Source of the DNA: Streptomyces sp. NBC_01381
GTDB taxonomy: Bacteria; Actinomycetota; Actinomycetes; Streptomycetales; Streptomycetaceae
Reading direction: 5' to 3'
NCBI RefSeq assembly: GCF_026340305.1
Contig: NZ_JAPEPI010000001.1
Location: forward strand, 4,278,001 to 4,342,000
Length of the DNA: 64,000 nt
This document shows positions 49,510 to 58,734 of the stretch, one piece after another. Each line of letters starts with the position of its first letter. Within the stretch, counting starts at the first letter, position 1. The position numbers and the translations under genes are program-made. The notes below the pieces were generated by a model. It was not told where the DNA came from, did not search any database, and saw only the letters and a list, made by a program, of their open reading frames with translations.

Positions 49510-50601
49510 TCAACCGATGGCCGCAGCCCTGACGCACAGTACGTCGGGCAGATGGGACGCCAACTCCTGCCAGCTGTCGCCGTCGTCCGCCGAGGCATAC
49601 ACCTCGCCGTTGCGATTGCCGAAGTAGATGCCCGCCGGATCCTGGCCGTCGCTCCACATCGCGTCCCGCAGCACCGTGCCGTAGTGGTCGCCCGAAGGGA
49701 GGCCCGCGCTGAGCGGCTCCCAGCTCTTGCCCGCGTCGCTCGTGCGGTAGACACGACATCGGTGGTCGGCGGGGACGCGGTCGATGTCCGCGTTGATCGG
49801 GAAGACGTAGGCCGTGTTCGCGCGGTGCGGGTGGGCGACGACGGCGAAGCCGAAGTCGGAGGGGAGGCCCTCGCCGATGTCCGTCCAGTTCCCGCCCGCG
49901 TCGTCGCTGCGGAACACGCCCCAGTGGTTCTGCAGATACAGGCGGTCCGGGTCGACCGCGTCCCGGGCGACCTTGTGCACGCACTGGCCGAACTCGGGGT
50001 CGGGGTCGGGCAGGAAGACCGCGGAGACGCCGTGGTTCGACGGGGCCCAGCTCTCGCCGCCGTCCAGCGTGCGGAACACTCCGGCGGTGGAGACGGCGAC
50101 CGTCACCGCGTTCGGATCACGGGGATCGGTCAGGACCGTGTGCAGGCCTTCTCCGCCGCCGCCCGGCACCCACTCGCCGCGCGTGGGGTGCTCCCAGAGC
50201 GGGCGTACGAGCTCGAAGGTCACGCCCCTGTCCTGCGACTTGTAGAGCGCCGCCGGTTCCGTGCCCGCGTACACGACGTCCGGTTCGGCGGTCGCGGGGT
50301 GCAGTTGCCAGACGCGCTCCAGGGAGGCGCCGGTGTCCTTGGGGAACTTGACGGCCGCCTTGGCCGGTTCCGTCCAGGTCCTGCCGAGGTCGTCGGAGTG
50401 GAAGACCGAGGGGCCGAAGTGGGAGCTGTCGCCGCCCACCAGGATCCGGGGGGTGCTGCCGCGGGTGTCGATGGCCGTCGAGTAGATGGCCTGGGCGTTG
50501 AAGTACGGGCTCTCGTCGAACTGCCAGGTTCCGGTGGAGCCGCGTTTGCGGCCGATGAACAGGCCCTTGCGGGTGCCTACGGTCAGGATGAGATCGGCCA
50601 T
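49510..50601 (-). CDS. BNR/Asp-box repeat beta-propeller protein (exo-sialidase-like fold)
   Basis: 363 residues with repeated Asp-box turns (SDDLGRTWTEP, SQDRGVTFE, TLDGGESWAPS, SDDAGGNWTDI, TSDAGKSWEPL, SADDGDSWQEL), the pattern of sortilin/YCF48/sialidase propellers. No signal peptide is visible, so it is probably cytoplasmic. Sialidase catalytic residues (the Arg triad) are not apparent, so the enzyme name would be unsafe. ATG 50601 follows GGAGG with good spacing; GTG 50610 is less likely. Confidence 0.85.
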   Translation of the reverse strand: MADLILTVGTRKGLFIGRKRGSTGTWQFDESPYFNAQAIYSTAIDTRGSTPRILVGGDSSHFGPSVFHSDDLGRTWTEPAKAAVKFPKDTGASLERVWQLHPATAEPDVVYAGTEPAALYKSQDRGVTFELVRPLWEHPTRGEWVPGGGGEGLHTVLTDPRDPNAVTVAVSTAGVFRTLDGGESWAPSNHGVSAVFLPDPDPEFGQCVHKVARDAVDPDRLYLQNHWGVFRSDDAGGNWTDIGEGLPSDFGFAVVAHPHRANTAYVFPINADIDRVPADHRCRVYRTSDAGKSWEPLSAGLPSGDHYGTVLRDAMWSDGQDPAGIYFGNRNGEVYASADDGDSWQELASHLPDVLCVRAAAIG

Positions 50602-50680
50602 GGTGGCCACCTCCGACGTCGTTGTCTCAGGTATCAGCCAGTCTGCACCCCGGCACTGACAGTCACCCCCGCACGGGACG

Positions 50681-51586
50681 TCATCGCAGGTCGGGCGGGG
50701 TGTCCAGCTCGCCGGCCACCTCCGCGATCGTCTCAGGGCCGACCCGGCAGCACCCGCCGATCAGCCGCGCCCCCGCGTCCCGCCAGCCGGTGACCCGGCC
50801 CGCGCTGAAGCGCTGGGGCCCCTGCCACGTCTTGGTGGCCGCGTCCCATGTCTCGCCGCTGTTGGGGTAGACCACCACCGGCTTCCCGGTGATCCTCGCG
50901 GCAAGGCGCACCGCCGCGTCCGCGTCGCGCGGGTCGCAGCAGTTGACGCCCACCGCGACGATCTCGTCGGCTTCGGCCGCGAGCGCGAAGGCCTCGGTCA
51001 GGGGCTGGCCCGCGCGGGTGAAGCCGCCGGAGACCGTGTACGAGAGCCATGCGGGGATGCCGAGGCCGCGGACCGCGCGCAGCAGCGCCCGCGCCTCGTC
51101 CGTGTCCGGCACCGTCTCCAGGGCGAGCACGTCGGGCGCCGCGTCCGCGAGAACCTCCAGGCGAGGGCGGTGGAAACGCTCGAGCTCGGCCACGGTCAGG
51201 CCGTAGCGGCCGCGGTACTCGGAGCCGTCGGCGAGCATCGCCCCGTAGGGACCCGCGGAGGCCGCCACCCACACCTCCCGGCCGACGCCCGCCCCCGCGT
51301 CCCGCGCCAACTCCACGCTCAGGCGCAGCAGTTCGGCCGCGTCCGCCCGGTCGACGCCCTGCTCGGCGAAGCCCTCGAACGTCGCCTGATAGCTCGCCGT
51401 GGTGGCGATGTCCGCGCCCGCCTCGTAGTACGCGCGGTGCGCTGCCGCGATCGCCTCCGGCTCGTCGGCCAGGAGCCGCGCCGACCACAGGGCGTCGCCC
51501 AGGTCGTGCCCGGCGGCCTCCAGCTGGTTGGAGAGGCCGCCGTCAAGCACGAGCGGGCGGCGGGTCAGGGCTTGTGCGAGTCTCAC
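50681..51586 (-). CDS. mmuM: Homocysteine S-methyltransferase
   Basis: 301 residues of the Zn-dependent TIM-barrel family that transfers a methyl from S-methylmethionine or SAM to homocysteine. Zinc ligands are in GVNCCDP and GGCCRVGPE; ALETVPDTDEARAL and SYQATFEGF are family motifs. GTG 51586 overlaps the stop of the ABC ATPase gene as GTGA. That coupling makes it the last gene of the oligopeptide transporter operon and supports the start even though no ribosome site is seen. Confidence 0.92.
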   Translation of the reverse strand: MRLAQALTRRPLVLDGGLSNQLEAAGHDLGDALWSARLLADEPEAIAAAHRAYYEAGADIATTASYQATFEGFAEQGVDRADAAELLRLSVELARDAGAGVGREVWVAASAGPYGAMLADGSEYRGRYGLTVAELERFHRPRLEVLADAAPDVLALETVPDTDEARALLRAVRGLGIPAWLSYTVSGGFTRAGQPLTEAFALAAEADEIVAVGVNCCDPRDADAAVRLAARITGKPVVVYPNSGETWDAATKTWQGPQRFSAGRVTGWRDAGARLIGGCCRVGPETIAEVAGELDTPPDLR

Positions 51587-53625
51587 GCCGTCGACGCTAG
51601 CCGAGGCGCGGGCAGCGGGAAGTGGCACACGACCTGGTGTCCCGCACTGTTCGGGGTGCTCACCGGCGGTTCCGTGGTCGAGCACACCTCCTGGGCCGCC
51701 GGGCACCGGGTGCGGAAACGGCAGCCCGAAGGAGGCTTCGCGGCCGATGGTGTCTCGCCGTCCAGGGGCGAGCGGTCAAGCCCTGTCGCCGCCTCAGGGT
51801 CGGGCAGGTTGACCGTGTCGAGGAGCCCGCGCGTGTAGGGGTGCAGCGGATGCGCGTACACCTGCTCGGCGGGGCCCGACTCCACCAGCTTGCCGAGGTA
51901 CATCACGCCGACCGTGTCCGCCAGGTGGCGCACGACGGCCAGGTCGTGCGAGATGAACAGATACGTCAGACCGCGTTCCCGCTGCAGCTCCCGCATCAGG
52001 TTCAGGATCTGCGCCTGGACGGACACGTCGAGCGCGGAGACCGGCTCGTCGGCGACCACCAGATCGGGGGAGAGCGTCAACGCCCGTGCCAGGCCGAGGC
52101 GTTGACGCTGACCTCCGGAGAACTCGTGCGGATAGCGGTGCACGGCGCCGCGCGGCAGGCCCACCGCGTCGAGGAGTTCGGCGACCAGCTTCTCCTGGTC
52201 GGCCCGGCTGCCGACGCCCTGGATGACCAGCGGCTCCCGCAGGATCTCGCCGACCCGCATCCGCGGGTCCATGGCGGCCGTGGAGTCCTGGAACATCAGC
52301 TGGACGCGCCGCCGGTGCGCACGCCGCTCGGCCCGAGACATGTCCGCCGGGTCACTGCCCCCGAAGCGGACGCGCCCCGCCGTCGGCTCCTCCAGGCCCG
52401 CGACGATCCGCCCGAGCGTCGTCTTGCCGCAGCCGGACTCGCCGACCATGCCGAACGTCTCGCCCTTGCGGATCTCCAGGGACACCCCGCCGACAGCGCT
52501 GACCGTGCCTCTGCGGCGCGAGAACGCGCCGCCCTTGAGAGGGAACTCCTTGACCAACGCGTCGAGTTCGAGGAGTACGTCACCGGGGGCGCCGGGCGCG
52601 GGAACGGCCGCCGACAGCACGATCTCCTCATCCGACGCCTCGTCCGGCACCGGGTGGAAGCATGCGAACCGGTGCTCTGTGCCTGCCACTTCGTCGTCCG
52701 CGAGCGGCGGTTCCTGAGTGCGGCACTCGTCCGTGGCGAAGGCGCAGCGAGGCGCGAACCGGCAACCCGCGGGCCGCACCGCCAAGTTCGGCGGCAGACC
52801 GGGGATGGTGTGGAGCTCGGTGCCGTTGTCCGCGGCACGCTCGGGGAGCGAGGCGAACAGGGCCTCTGTGTAGCGGTGCCGTGGCCGCGCGAACAGGCCG
52901 CGTACATCGGACTGTTCGGCGATCTTCCCCGCGTACATCACCGCGACGCGGTCGACCCGGTTGGCGATCACGCCCAGATCGTGGGTGACCAGGATCATCG
53001 CCATGCCGAGCCGCTCGCGCAGACCGTCGATCAGCTCCAGGATCTGGTGCTGCGTCGTCACGTCGAGGGCGGTCGTCGGCTCGTCCGCGATCAGCAGCTT
53101 CGGCTCGCAGACCAGGGCCATGGCGATCGCCACGCGCTGGCGCATACCGCCCGACAGCTGATGCGGATACGCCTTCATGCGCTCGGCCGGCTGCGGCATG
53201 CCGACCAGGCGCAGCATTTCCTCGGCGCGTGCCCAGGCTTCCTTCCTGCCCAGGTCGGTGCGGTGCAGCAGCAGCGGCTCGGCCACCTGCGCGCCGATCG
53301 TCATCGTCGGGTTGAGGGAGGTCAGCGGGTCCTGGAAGACCATGCCGATGGTGTTGCCGCGTACGTCCTGAAGGACGGGCGCGGAAGCGGCGGCCAGGTC
53401 CGTGCCGTCGAACAGGACGCGCCCGCCGGTGACTTGGCCGCGGGGCGGAAGCAGCCCGAGGATGCTGAGCGCGGTCATCGTCTTGCCGCAGCCCGACTCG
53501 CCCACGATCCCCAGGGCCTCGCCCGCCGCGAGTTCCAGCGAAATGCCGTCGAGGGCGTGGACGGTGCGGTCACGCGATGCGATGTCGACGCGCAGGTCTT
53601 CTATCGTGAGCAGAGGCTCGGTCAT
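51583..53625 (-). CDS. Fused DppD-DppF oligopeptide ABC ATPase
   Basis: 680 residues with two complete nucleotide-binding domains: first (about 5-325) Walker A GESGCGKT, signature LSGGMRQRVAIAMAL, Walker B LLIADEPTTALD, and the C-terminal oligopeptide extension with four cysteines (CRFAPRCAFATDECRT...C); second (about 365-680) GESGCGKTT, FSGGQRQRLGLARAL, VVADEPVSALD, and CRFRTRCPAAQEVC. Enteric systems use two separate ATPases; this is a fusion. ATG 53625 follows GGGAGA. Downstream of the permease genes; coupled to mmuM. Confidence 0.93.
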   Translation of the reverse strand: MTEPLLTIEDLRVDIASRDRTVHALDGISLELAAGEALGIVGESGCGKTMTALSILGLLPPRGQVTGGRVLFDGTDLAAASAPVLQDVRGNTIGMVFQDPLTSLNPTMTIGAQVAEPLLLHRTDLGRKEAWARAEEMLRLVGMPQPAERMKAYPHQLSGGMRQRVAIAMALVCEPKLLIADEPTTALDVTTQHQILELIDGLRERLGMAMILVTHDLGVIANRVDRVAVMYAGKIAEQSDVRGLFARPRHRYTEALFASLPERAADNGTELHTIPGLPPNLAVRPAGCRFAPRCAFATDECRTQEPPLADDEVAGTEHRFACFHPVPDEASDEEIVLSAAVPAPGAPGDVLLELDALVKEFPLKGGAFSRRRGTVSAVGGVSLEIRKGETFGMVGESGCGKTTLGRIVAGLEEPTAGRVRFGGSDPADMSRAERRAHRRRVQLMFQDSTAAMDPRMRVGEILREPLVIQGVGSRADQEKLVAELLDAVGLPRGAVHRYPHEFSGGQRQRLGLARALTLSPDLVVADEPVSALDVSVQAQILNLMRELQRERGLTYLFISHDLAVVRHLADTVGVMYLGKLVESGPAEQVYAHPLHPYTRGLLDTVNLPDPEAATGLDRSPLDGETPSAAKPPSGCRFRTRCPAAQEVCSTTEPPVSTPNSAGHQVVCHFPLPAPRLASTA

Positions 53626-53641
53626 CTCTTCGGTTCTCCCT

Positions 53642-54544
53642 TTACTTCCGCAGCCGCACTTCGAACGCGTCCCGCAGCCCGTCACCGATGAAGTTGAACG
53701 CGGCGACGACCAGGACGATCGCGATGCCCGGCGGGAAGATCAGCCACCAATAGCCGTTCTGGGTGTAGGTGATGCCGGCCGACAGCATCGAGCCCCAGTC
53801 CGCCGACGGCGGCGGGATGCTCAGCCCCAGGAAGGCGAGATAGCTGACGTAGAGGATGGCGTCGGCGATCTGGAAGGTGCAGTTGACGATGACCGTGCCG
53901 ATGGCGTTCGGCACGATGTGCTTGAACACGGCCCGCGCCCCGCCGCCGCCCATCATCCGCATCGCCTGGACGTACTCGCGGTCGCGCAGCGAAAGCGCCT
54001 CGCCGCGCACAAGGCGGGCCGGGGAGAGCCAGGCCACCGAGGCGATGATGACGATGAGGACGCCCTTGCTGGGTGTGATGATCGCGGCGACCACGACGAG
54101 CAGGAACATCGCGGGGATCGCGAGCGCGGCGTCGGTGATCCGCATCATCGCGGCGTCCACCCAGCCGCCGAAGTACCCGGCGACCGCCCCGTACACGGTC
54201 CCGAAGAGCGTCGCCAACAGGCCAGCCGCCAGGCCGATTTCGAGCGAGGTCTGCCCGGCGACCATCAGCCGTCCGACCATGTCGTAGCCGAGGTCGGTGG
54301 TGCCGAGGAGGTGGCCGGAGCTGCCAGGGGCGAGGTTGGCCTGGGAGAGGTCGGTGTGCACCTGCTCGGTGGAGTGGAGCAGCGGCCCCAGGTAGCTGAA
54401 GGCCAGGAGCAGGACCAGGACCACCACGCCGGTCAGGGCGAGCTTGTTGCCGGTGAAGACCTGGAGGGTGCGGCGGGCCAGCGAGGGTGTGGCCTGCGCG
54501 GCTTCCTCGTGCCCTGGTGTGACAGCGGCGGTCGCGGTGCTCAT
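53642..54544 (-). CDS. Oligopeptide ABC permease, DppC type
   Basis: 300 residues, about six membrane helices, with the EAA loop of the binding-protein-dependent permeases (REYVQAMRMMGGGGARAVFKHIVPNAIG) and the N-terminal OppC_N segment (NKLALTGVVVLVLLLAFSYLGPLL). The ATG at 54544 overlaps the DppB stop. The ATPase gene follows 16 bp later. Confidence 0.93.
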   Translation of the reverse strand: MSTATAAVTPGHEEAAQATPSLARRTLQVFTGNKLALTGVVVLVLLLAFSYLGPLLHSTEQVHTDLSQANLAPGSSGHLLGTTDLGYDMVGRLMVAGQTSLEIGLAAGLLATLFGTVYGAVAGYFGGWVDAAMMRITDAALAIPAMFLLVVVAAIITPSKGVLIVIIASVAWLSPARLVRGEALSLRDREYVQAMRMMGGGGARAVFKHIVPNAIGTVIVNCTFQIADAILYVSYLAFLGLSIPPPSADWGSMLSAGITYTQNGYWWLIFPPGIAIVLVVAAFNFIGDGLRDAFEVRLRK

Positions 54545-55491
54545 GCCACGCTCCGTATCCGGGGGTCGAGGACGGCGTACAGGATGTCGGTGAGCAGCGA
54601 GCCGACGACGGTGGCGATGCCGACGACGAGCGTCACGCCGAGCAGCACCGGGAAGTCGGAGCCCTGCGCCGCGTTCCAGAACAGCAGCCCCATGCCGGGG
54701 TAGTTGAACATCGACTCGACGACGAGCGCGCCGCTGAAGAGGGTGGGCAGATAGAGGCCGAGCAGCGTCGCGAGGGGGATCAGCGCGTTGCGCAGCACAT
54801 GCCGGACCATGATCCGGCGGCTCGACTGCCCCTTGGCCATCGCCGTACGGACGTATTCCTCGGTGAGGTTGTCGAGGACCGCCGAGCGCATATAGCGGCT
54901 GAACATCGCCACGATGCCGAACGCCATGGTGACGACGGGAAGGATCAACCCCGTGAAGTCGCCGAGGAGTTCACCGATCGACTCGCCCTGCGGCGCCTCC
55001 GCCGGGAGGATCGGCATCACTTGCGCGAACAGGATGATCATGATGAGGCCGAGGAAGAACACCGGCGTCGCGTACAGCAGGAAGGCGAGCCCCGTCAGCG
55101 CGTAGTCCGACGCCTTGCCGCGCCGCACGGCCTGCAGCAGACCGAGCGGGACGGCGATGATCACCGCGAGCGCGGTGGAGAGGACCGTCAGGAGCAGCGT
55201 CTTCGGCAGCCGCTGCTTGAGCAGCTCGAACACCGGCGAGTTGAGCTTGAAGGACTCGCCGAGGTCCCCGGTGAAGAGCCGCTTCAGATACATCACGTAC
55301 TGCTGGGGCAGCGAACGGTCGTACCCCTGCTGGTGGTTGAAGTGCTCGATCTGTTGCGGGGTGCCCTTCGGGCCGAGGATGGCGCGGGCCGGGCCGCCGG
55401 GCAGCATGTGCAGGAGCGTGAAGACGATGATCGAGACCAGGAAGAGCACGACGAGCGCCTGAAGGAAGCGCTTGACCAGGAAGCCGGTCAC
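54541..55491 (-). CDS. Oligopeptide ABC permease, DppB type
   Basis: 316 residues: LVKRFLQALVVLFLVSIIVFTLLHMLPGGPA at the start, about six helices, EAA loop EEYVRTAMAKGQSSRRIMVRHVLRNALIPL and the end LTDILYAVLDPRIR are typical of DppB/OppB. GTG 55491 overlaps the binding-protein stop (GTGA), which fixes the start inside a longer open frame. The next gene (DppC) overlaps by ATGA. Confidence 0.93.
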   Translation of the reverse strand: MTGFLVKRFLQALVVLFLVSIIVFTLLHMLPGGPARAILGPKGTPQQIEHFNHQQGYDRSLPQQYVMYLKRLFTGDLGESFKLNSPVFELLKQRLPKTLLLTVLSTALAVIIAVPLGLLQAVRRGKASDYALTGLAFLLYATPVFFLGLIMIILFAQVMPILPAEAPQGESIGELLGDFTGLILPVVTMAFGIVAMFSRYMRSAVLDNLTEEYVRTAMAKGQSSRRIMVRHVLRNALIPLATLLGLYLPTLFSGALVVESMFNYPGMGLLFWNAAQGSDFPVLLGVTLVVGIATVVGSLLTDILYAVLDPRIRSVA

Positions 55492-57329
55492 TTCTCGGCT
55501 CCCTTCTTCTTGACGTAGTACCAGTCCTGCGGCGCGAAGGTGACCGTCGGGTTCTGCCCTACGCCCCGCAAGTCGTTGCGGATCACCGAGACTTGGTACG
55601 CCGGATTGGGCATCCACATCACGGGCAGCTGCTCGGCCAGATACTCGCCGTACTCGTGCACGGCCTTCATGTCGGGGGAGTACTGCACGCCCCGGATGAT
55701 CCGGTCGGCCTTCTTGTCGCTGTAGTTGCCGAAGTTGGCCGACGCGCCGGTCGAGAAGAGCTGCTCGCCGCTGGGGTTGAGGGGGTAGTACCAGCTGCCT
55801 GCCGTCCCGAAGAAGGACATGTCCCAGTCGCAGCCGGGGTCCTTCGCCTTGCAGGGCACGGAGTTGCCGAGCACGGAGTTGAGCGGCTGCTGGCGGACGG
55901 TGAGGTCGATGCCGGCCTTGGAGAGCGAGGACTTCAGCTCCTGCATCATGTTCGTCGTCTCGGTGGAGCCGGACTGGGAGAGCAGGGTGAGTTCGAGCGG
56001 GGCGTCCTTCGCGATGCCCTTGCCGCACTCGTCGGCGCCCGTTCCGGGGCGTACGCAGCGTGCGGTGCCGTCCTGGGTCCGCCAGCCGTGCGCCGTGAGC
56101 AACTGCCGTGCCTTGTCGACGGAGAAGGGGTACTGGTTCTTCTCCATCGCCCTGGACAGGTACTGGCTCTTGGGCGTCACCGGCACCGGTCCCAGGGTCG
56201 GTGTCGCGCTGCCCTGCCAGACGACGTCGCTCATCGCCTTCTGATCGACGAGGTGCTGCATCGCCTGGCGGATGTAGAGCTGGTCCATCATCGGGCCCGC
56301 GTGCGTGGAGTTGAAGTTGTAGACGATGTACGTCGCCGCCCAGCCCTCCCACGGATCGACGCGGTAGCCCTTCTCCTCGAACTTCCCCTTCTGCGCCATC
56401 ACCGACGGCGGGATGTAGCCGTAGTCCACGCCGCCCGACCGCAGCACGTTGTACTCGGAGTCGGCAGTGGTGAAGGGTTTGAAGACGACCTTGTCGAGGT
56501 GCGGGCGCTGGGACTTCGGGCCGGTGTACTTCTCGTTCGGGACGATGGTGACCTGGCCGTTGTCGCGCCACCCGGCCAGTTTCCAGGGGCCGTTGACCGT
56601 CCTCCAGAGCGGATCGGTGCCGTACGAGCCGAGGCTCTTGGCGTGCCGGGTGAGCCGGGCGAAGACCGCCTTGGCGCCCGCCTTTGTGCGGTCCCAGTCG
56701 GCGATCTTCCCGCCCTCGGTCTTCGCGTCCCAGGCGTGCCGGGGCAGCGCGCGCATCAGCGTGAGCTGGTTGGCGGCGAACCAGTCGGGGTTGTACGCGC
56801 GGCTCAGGTGCAGCCGGACGGTGTGGTCGTCGACGGTCTCGAAGCGCTTGACGTTGTCGGGCATGGTGCCGACCGAGTAGTTGGCCCAGTCCGCCTTGTT
56901 GGCTTTGAGGAGGTTGAACCAGAACTCGAGGTCGCGGGAGGTCACCGGCTCTCCGTCGGACCACTTCACGCCCTCGCGCAGCGGCACGGTCACGGTCCTG
57001 TTGCCGTCGCTGAACTTCGGTTCGAGGCCGAGGGTGCTCGGGCCGTGCGTGGTCAGCTCGGCCTTGCCCTTCTCCTGCACGGCGTCGTACACGGGCGAGA
57101 ACAGCAGCGACTGGATGCCGTAGTTGTACGAGCCGCCGTAGCCGGGCGGGCCGATCGGGAAGATCCAGTTCGGTGTCGCGGCGGGCGGCAGCGCCATCGT
57201 CGCCGTGCCGCCCTCGACCGGAGTGCCGCCGGTGGGGCCCATGTCGACGCGGCCGCCCTCCTGGGTGCATCCCGTGAGCGCCGCCGCGAGGACGAGCAGC
57301 GCCGCGGCCGCGGACCTGAGTGAGCGCAT
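55488..57329 (-). CDS. Oligopeptide-binding lipoprotein (SBP family 5)
   Basis: 613 residues. Signal with lipobox LTGC (MRSLRSAAAALLVLAAALTGC) then the family-5 solute-binding fold (VTVPLREGVKWSDGEPVTSRDLEFWFN, KPFTTADSEYNVLRSGGVDYG, DQLYIRQAMQHLVDQKAM). It delivers peptides or similar compounds to the DppB/DppC permease. ATG 57329 follows GGAGG. First gene of the five-gene operon (SBP, DppB, DppC, ATPase, mmuM), divergent from the ROK regulator gene. Confidence 0.93.
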   Translation of the reverse strand: MRSLRSAAAALLVLAAALTGCTQEGGRVDMGPTGGTPVEGGTATMALPPAATPNWIFPIGPPGYGGSYNYGIQSLLFSPVYDAVQEKGKAELTTHGPSTLGLEPKFSDGNRTVTVPLREGVKWSDGEPVTSRDLEFWFNLLKANKADWANYSVGTMPDNVKRFETVDDHTVRLHLSRAYNPDWFAANQLTLMRALPRHAWDAKTEGGKIADWDRTKAGAKAVFARLTRHAKSLGSYGTDPLWRTVNGPWKLAGWRDNGQVTIVPNEKYTGPKSQRPHLDKVVFKPFTTADSEYNVLRSGGVDYGYIPPSVMAQKGKFEEKGYRVDPWEGWAATYIVYNFNSTHAGPMMDQLYIRQAMQHLVDQKAMSDVVWQGSATPTLGPVPVTPKSQYLSRAMEKNQYPFSVDKARQLLTAHGWRTQDGTARCVRPGTGADECGKGIAKDAPLELTLLSQSGSTETTNMMQELKSSLSKAGIDLTVRQQPLNSVLGNSVPCKAKDPGCDWDMSFFGTAGSWYYPLNPSGEQLFSTGASANFGNYSDKKADRIIRGVQYSPDMKAVHEYGEYLAEQLPVMWMPNPAYQVSVIRNDLRGVGQNPTVTFAPQDWYYVKKKGAEK

Positions 57330-57488
57330 GGCGATGGGCCTCCAAGGGGTACGGGACCTGCCCCGTGCCGGAGAACGACGAGGCGGCGCCCGAACGCTAG
57401 GACGCACGAGAAAACCAAGTCAATAGCTTCATTCGGCAAGAAGTTGAAAAGCCGGGGGCACTGGTCAACTTCCTTCGAATCGCCTTAG

Positions 57489-57536
57489 TGTTCGTCTCGT
57501 TGTCGAACGAACAGCTCGAAGCAACATCGAAGCAAC
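57489..57536. promoter_or_regulatory. Candidate ROK operator: inverted repeat plus direct repeats
   Basis: TGTTCG (57489-57494) and CGAACA (57508-57513) are an inverted repeat. Right after it TCGAAGCAAC occurs twice at an 11-bp period (57516-57525 and 57527-57536). The block lies 11 bp before the ROK regulator start and is AT-richer than its surroundings, in the divergent promoter with the peptide transporter operon. Confidence 0.5.
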
Positions 57537-57546
57537 TGGGGGCGGC

Positions 57547-58734
57547 ATGGCCGGCACACCACTCGGCGAACCAGGATCGGCGCAGCACATCCTGCAGCTG
57601 GTCTCATCGGGCGCCGCGTCGTCCCGGGCCGATCTCGTACGGGAGTTGGGGCTCGCCGCGTCCACGGTCTCGCTGCGGGTCCAGGAACTGGTCGACGCGG
57701 GGCTCCTCACCGAATCCGGCGAGGGAGCATCGCGCGGCGGCCGCCGCCCCCGCCTCCTGCGCGTCCACGCACAGGGCGGCGTCGCCCTCGCCGCGGACCT
57801 GGGCAGCCACCACGCACGCCTCGGCGCCGTCGACCTCGGCGGCACCGTCCTGGACGCCGTCGACCTGCCGCACGACATCACCGCGGGACCCGAGTCCGCC
57901 GTGGACTGGCTCTGCGGGCAGGTCGCCGAACTCCGCGCCCGGCAGCGCGAAGCGGGCCGCACCGTCCGCGCGCTCGGCGTCGCCTTCCCCGGCCCCGTGC
58001 AGCCCGCCGAGGGCCGCGTCCTCAGCCCGTCCCGCATGCCCGGCTGGCACCGCTACCCGCTGCGCGACATACTCGCCGAACGCCTCGGCATCCCCGTCAC
58101 CGTCGACAACGACGCCACGATGATGGCCGTCGGCGAACACCGCACCGCACGGCCCGAACTCGACCACATGGTCGTCGTCAAGGCGGGCCGCGGCATCGGC
58201 AGCGGTGTCATCGCGGCGGGCCGCCCGCACGACGGCGCCAACGGCTCCGCCGGCGACATCAGCCACGTACGCATCGAGGCGGCGGGCGACCGGCCGTGCA
58301 GCTGCGGCAACATCGGCTGCCTGGAGACCGTGGCCAGCGGCGCGGCGCTGATCCGCGAACTGGCCCTGCAGGGCGTCGAGGTGGCGGACACGAACGAACT
58401 CCTGCGTCTGGTCGCGGACGGCGACCCGCAGGCCACCACACTCGTCCGCACCGCCGGACGGCACATCGGCACGGTCCTGTCCGTCGTCGTCAACTTCTTC
58501 AACCCGCAGGCCGTCGCCATCGGCGGAGTGCTCGCCACTGCCGAGCCGCTGGTCGCCGCCGTACGCGGGGTCCTCTACGAGCGCTGCCTGCCGCTGGCCA
58601 CCGCGGACCTGGAGATCACCACCACGGTGACCGGCCGCGACGCGGGCCTGCTCGGCGCCGGCCTCACCGCCCTGCGCCACCACCTCCCGACCGCCCCGGC
58701 CCCCGCATCCCAGGAAGAGAGCGTCCACGCATGA
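57547..58734 (+). CDS. ROK family transcriptional regulator
   Basis: 395 residues: a winged helix-turn-helix at about 10-60 (RADLVRELGLAASTVSLRVQELVDAGLL) then the ROK kinase-like domain with phosphate loop ALAADLGSHHARLGAVDLGG, ROK motif VKAGRGIGSGVIAAG and zinc motif CSCGNIGCLE. Such proteins are usually sugar-responsive repressors. The stop overlaps the MlrC start as ATGA, and the gene is divergent from the oligopeptide operon, which suggests control of both. Confidence 0.93.
   Translation: MAGTPLGEPGSAQHILQLVSSGAASSRADLVRELGLAASTVSLRVQELVDAGLLTESGEGASRGGRRPRLLRVHAQGGVALAADLGSHHARLGAVDLGGTVLDAVDLPHDITAGPESAVDWLCGQVAELRARQREAGRTVRALGVAFPGPVQPAEGRVLSPSRMPGWHRYPLRDILAERLGIPVTVDNDATMMAVGEHRTARPELDHMVVVKAGRGIGSGVIAAGRPHDGANGSAGDISHVRIEAAGDRPCSCGNIGCLETVASGAALIRELALQGVEVADTNELLRLVADGDPQATTLVRTAGRHIGTVLSVVVNFFNPQAVAIGGVLATAEPLVAAVRGVLYERCLPLATADLEITTTVTGRDAGLLGAGLTALRHHLPTAPAPASQEESVHA

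Noticed and set aside
54541..57345. 934-codon frame that ends with DppB
   Set aside because: Only the last 316 codons are DppB; the rest is the wrong frame of the binding-protein gene. The GTGA overlap at 55488-55491 sets the start.
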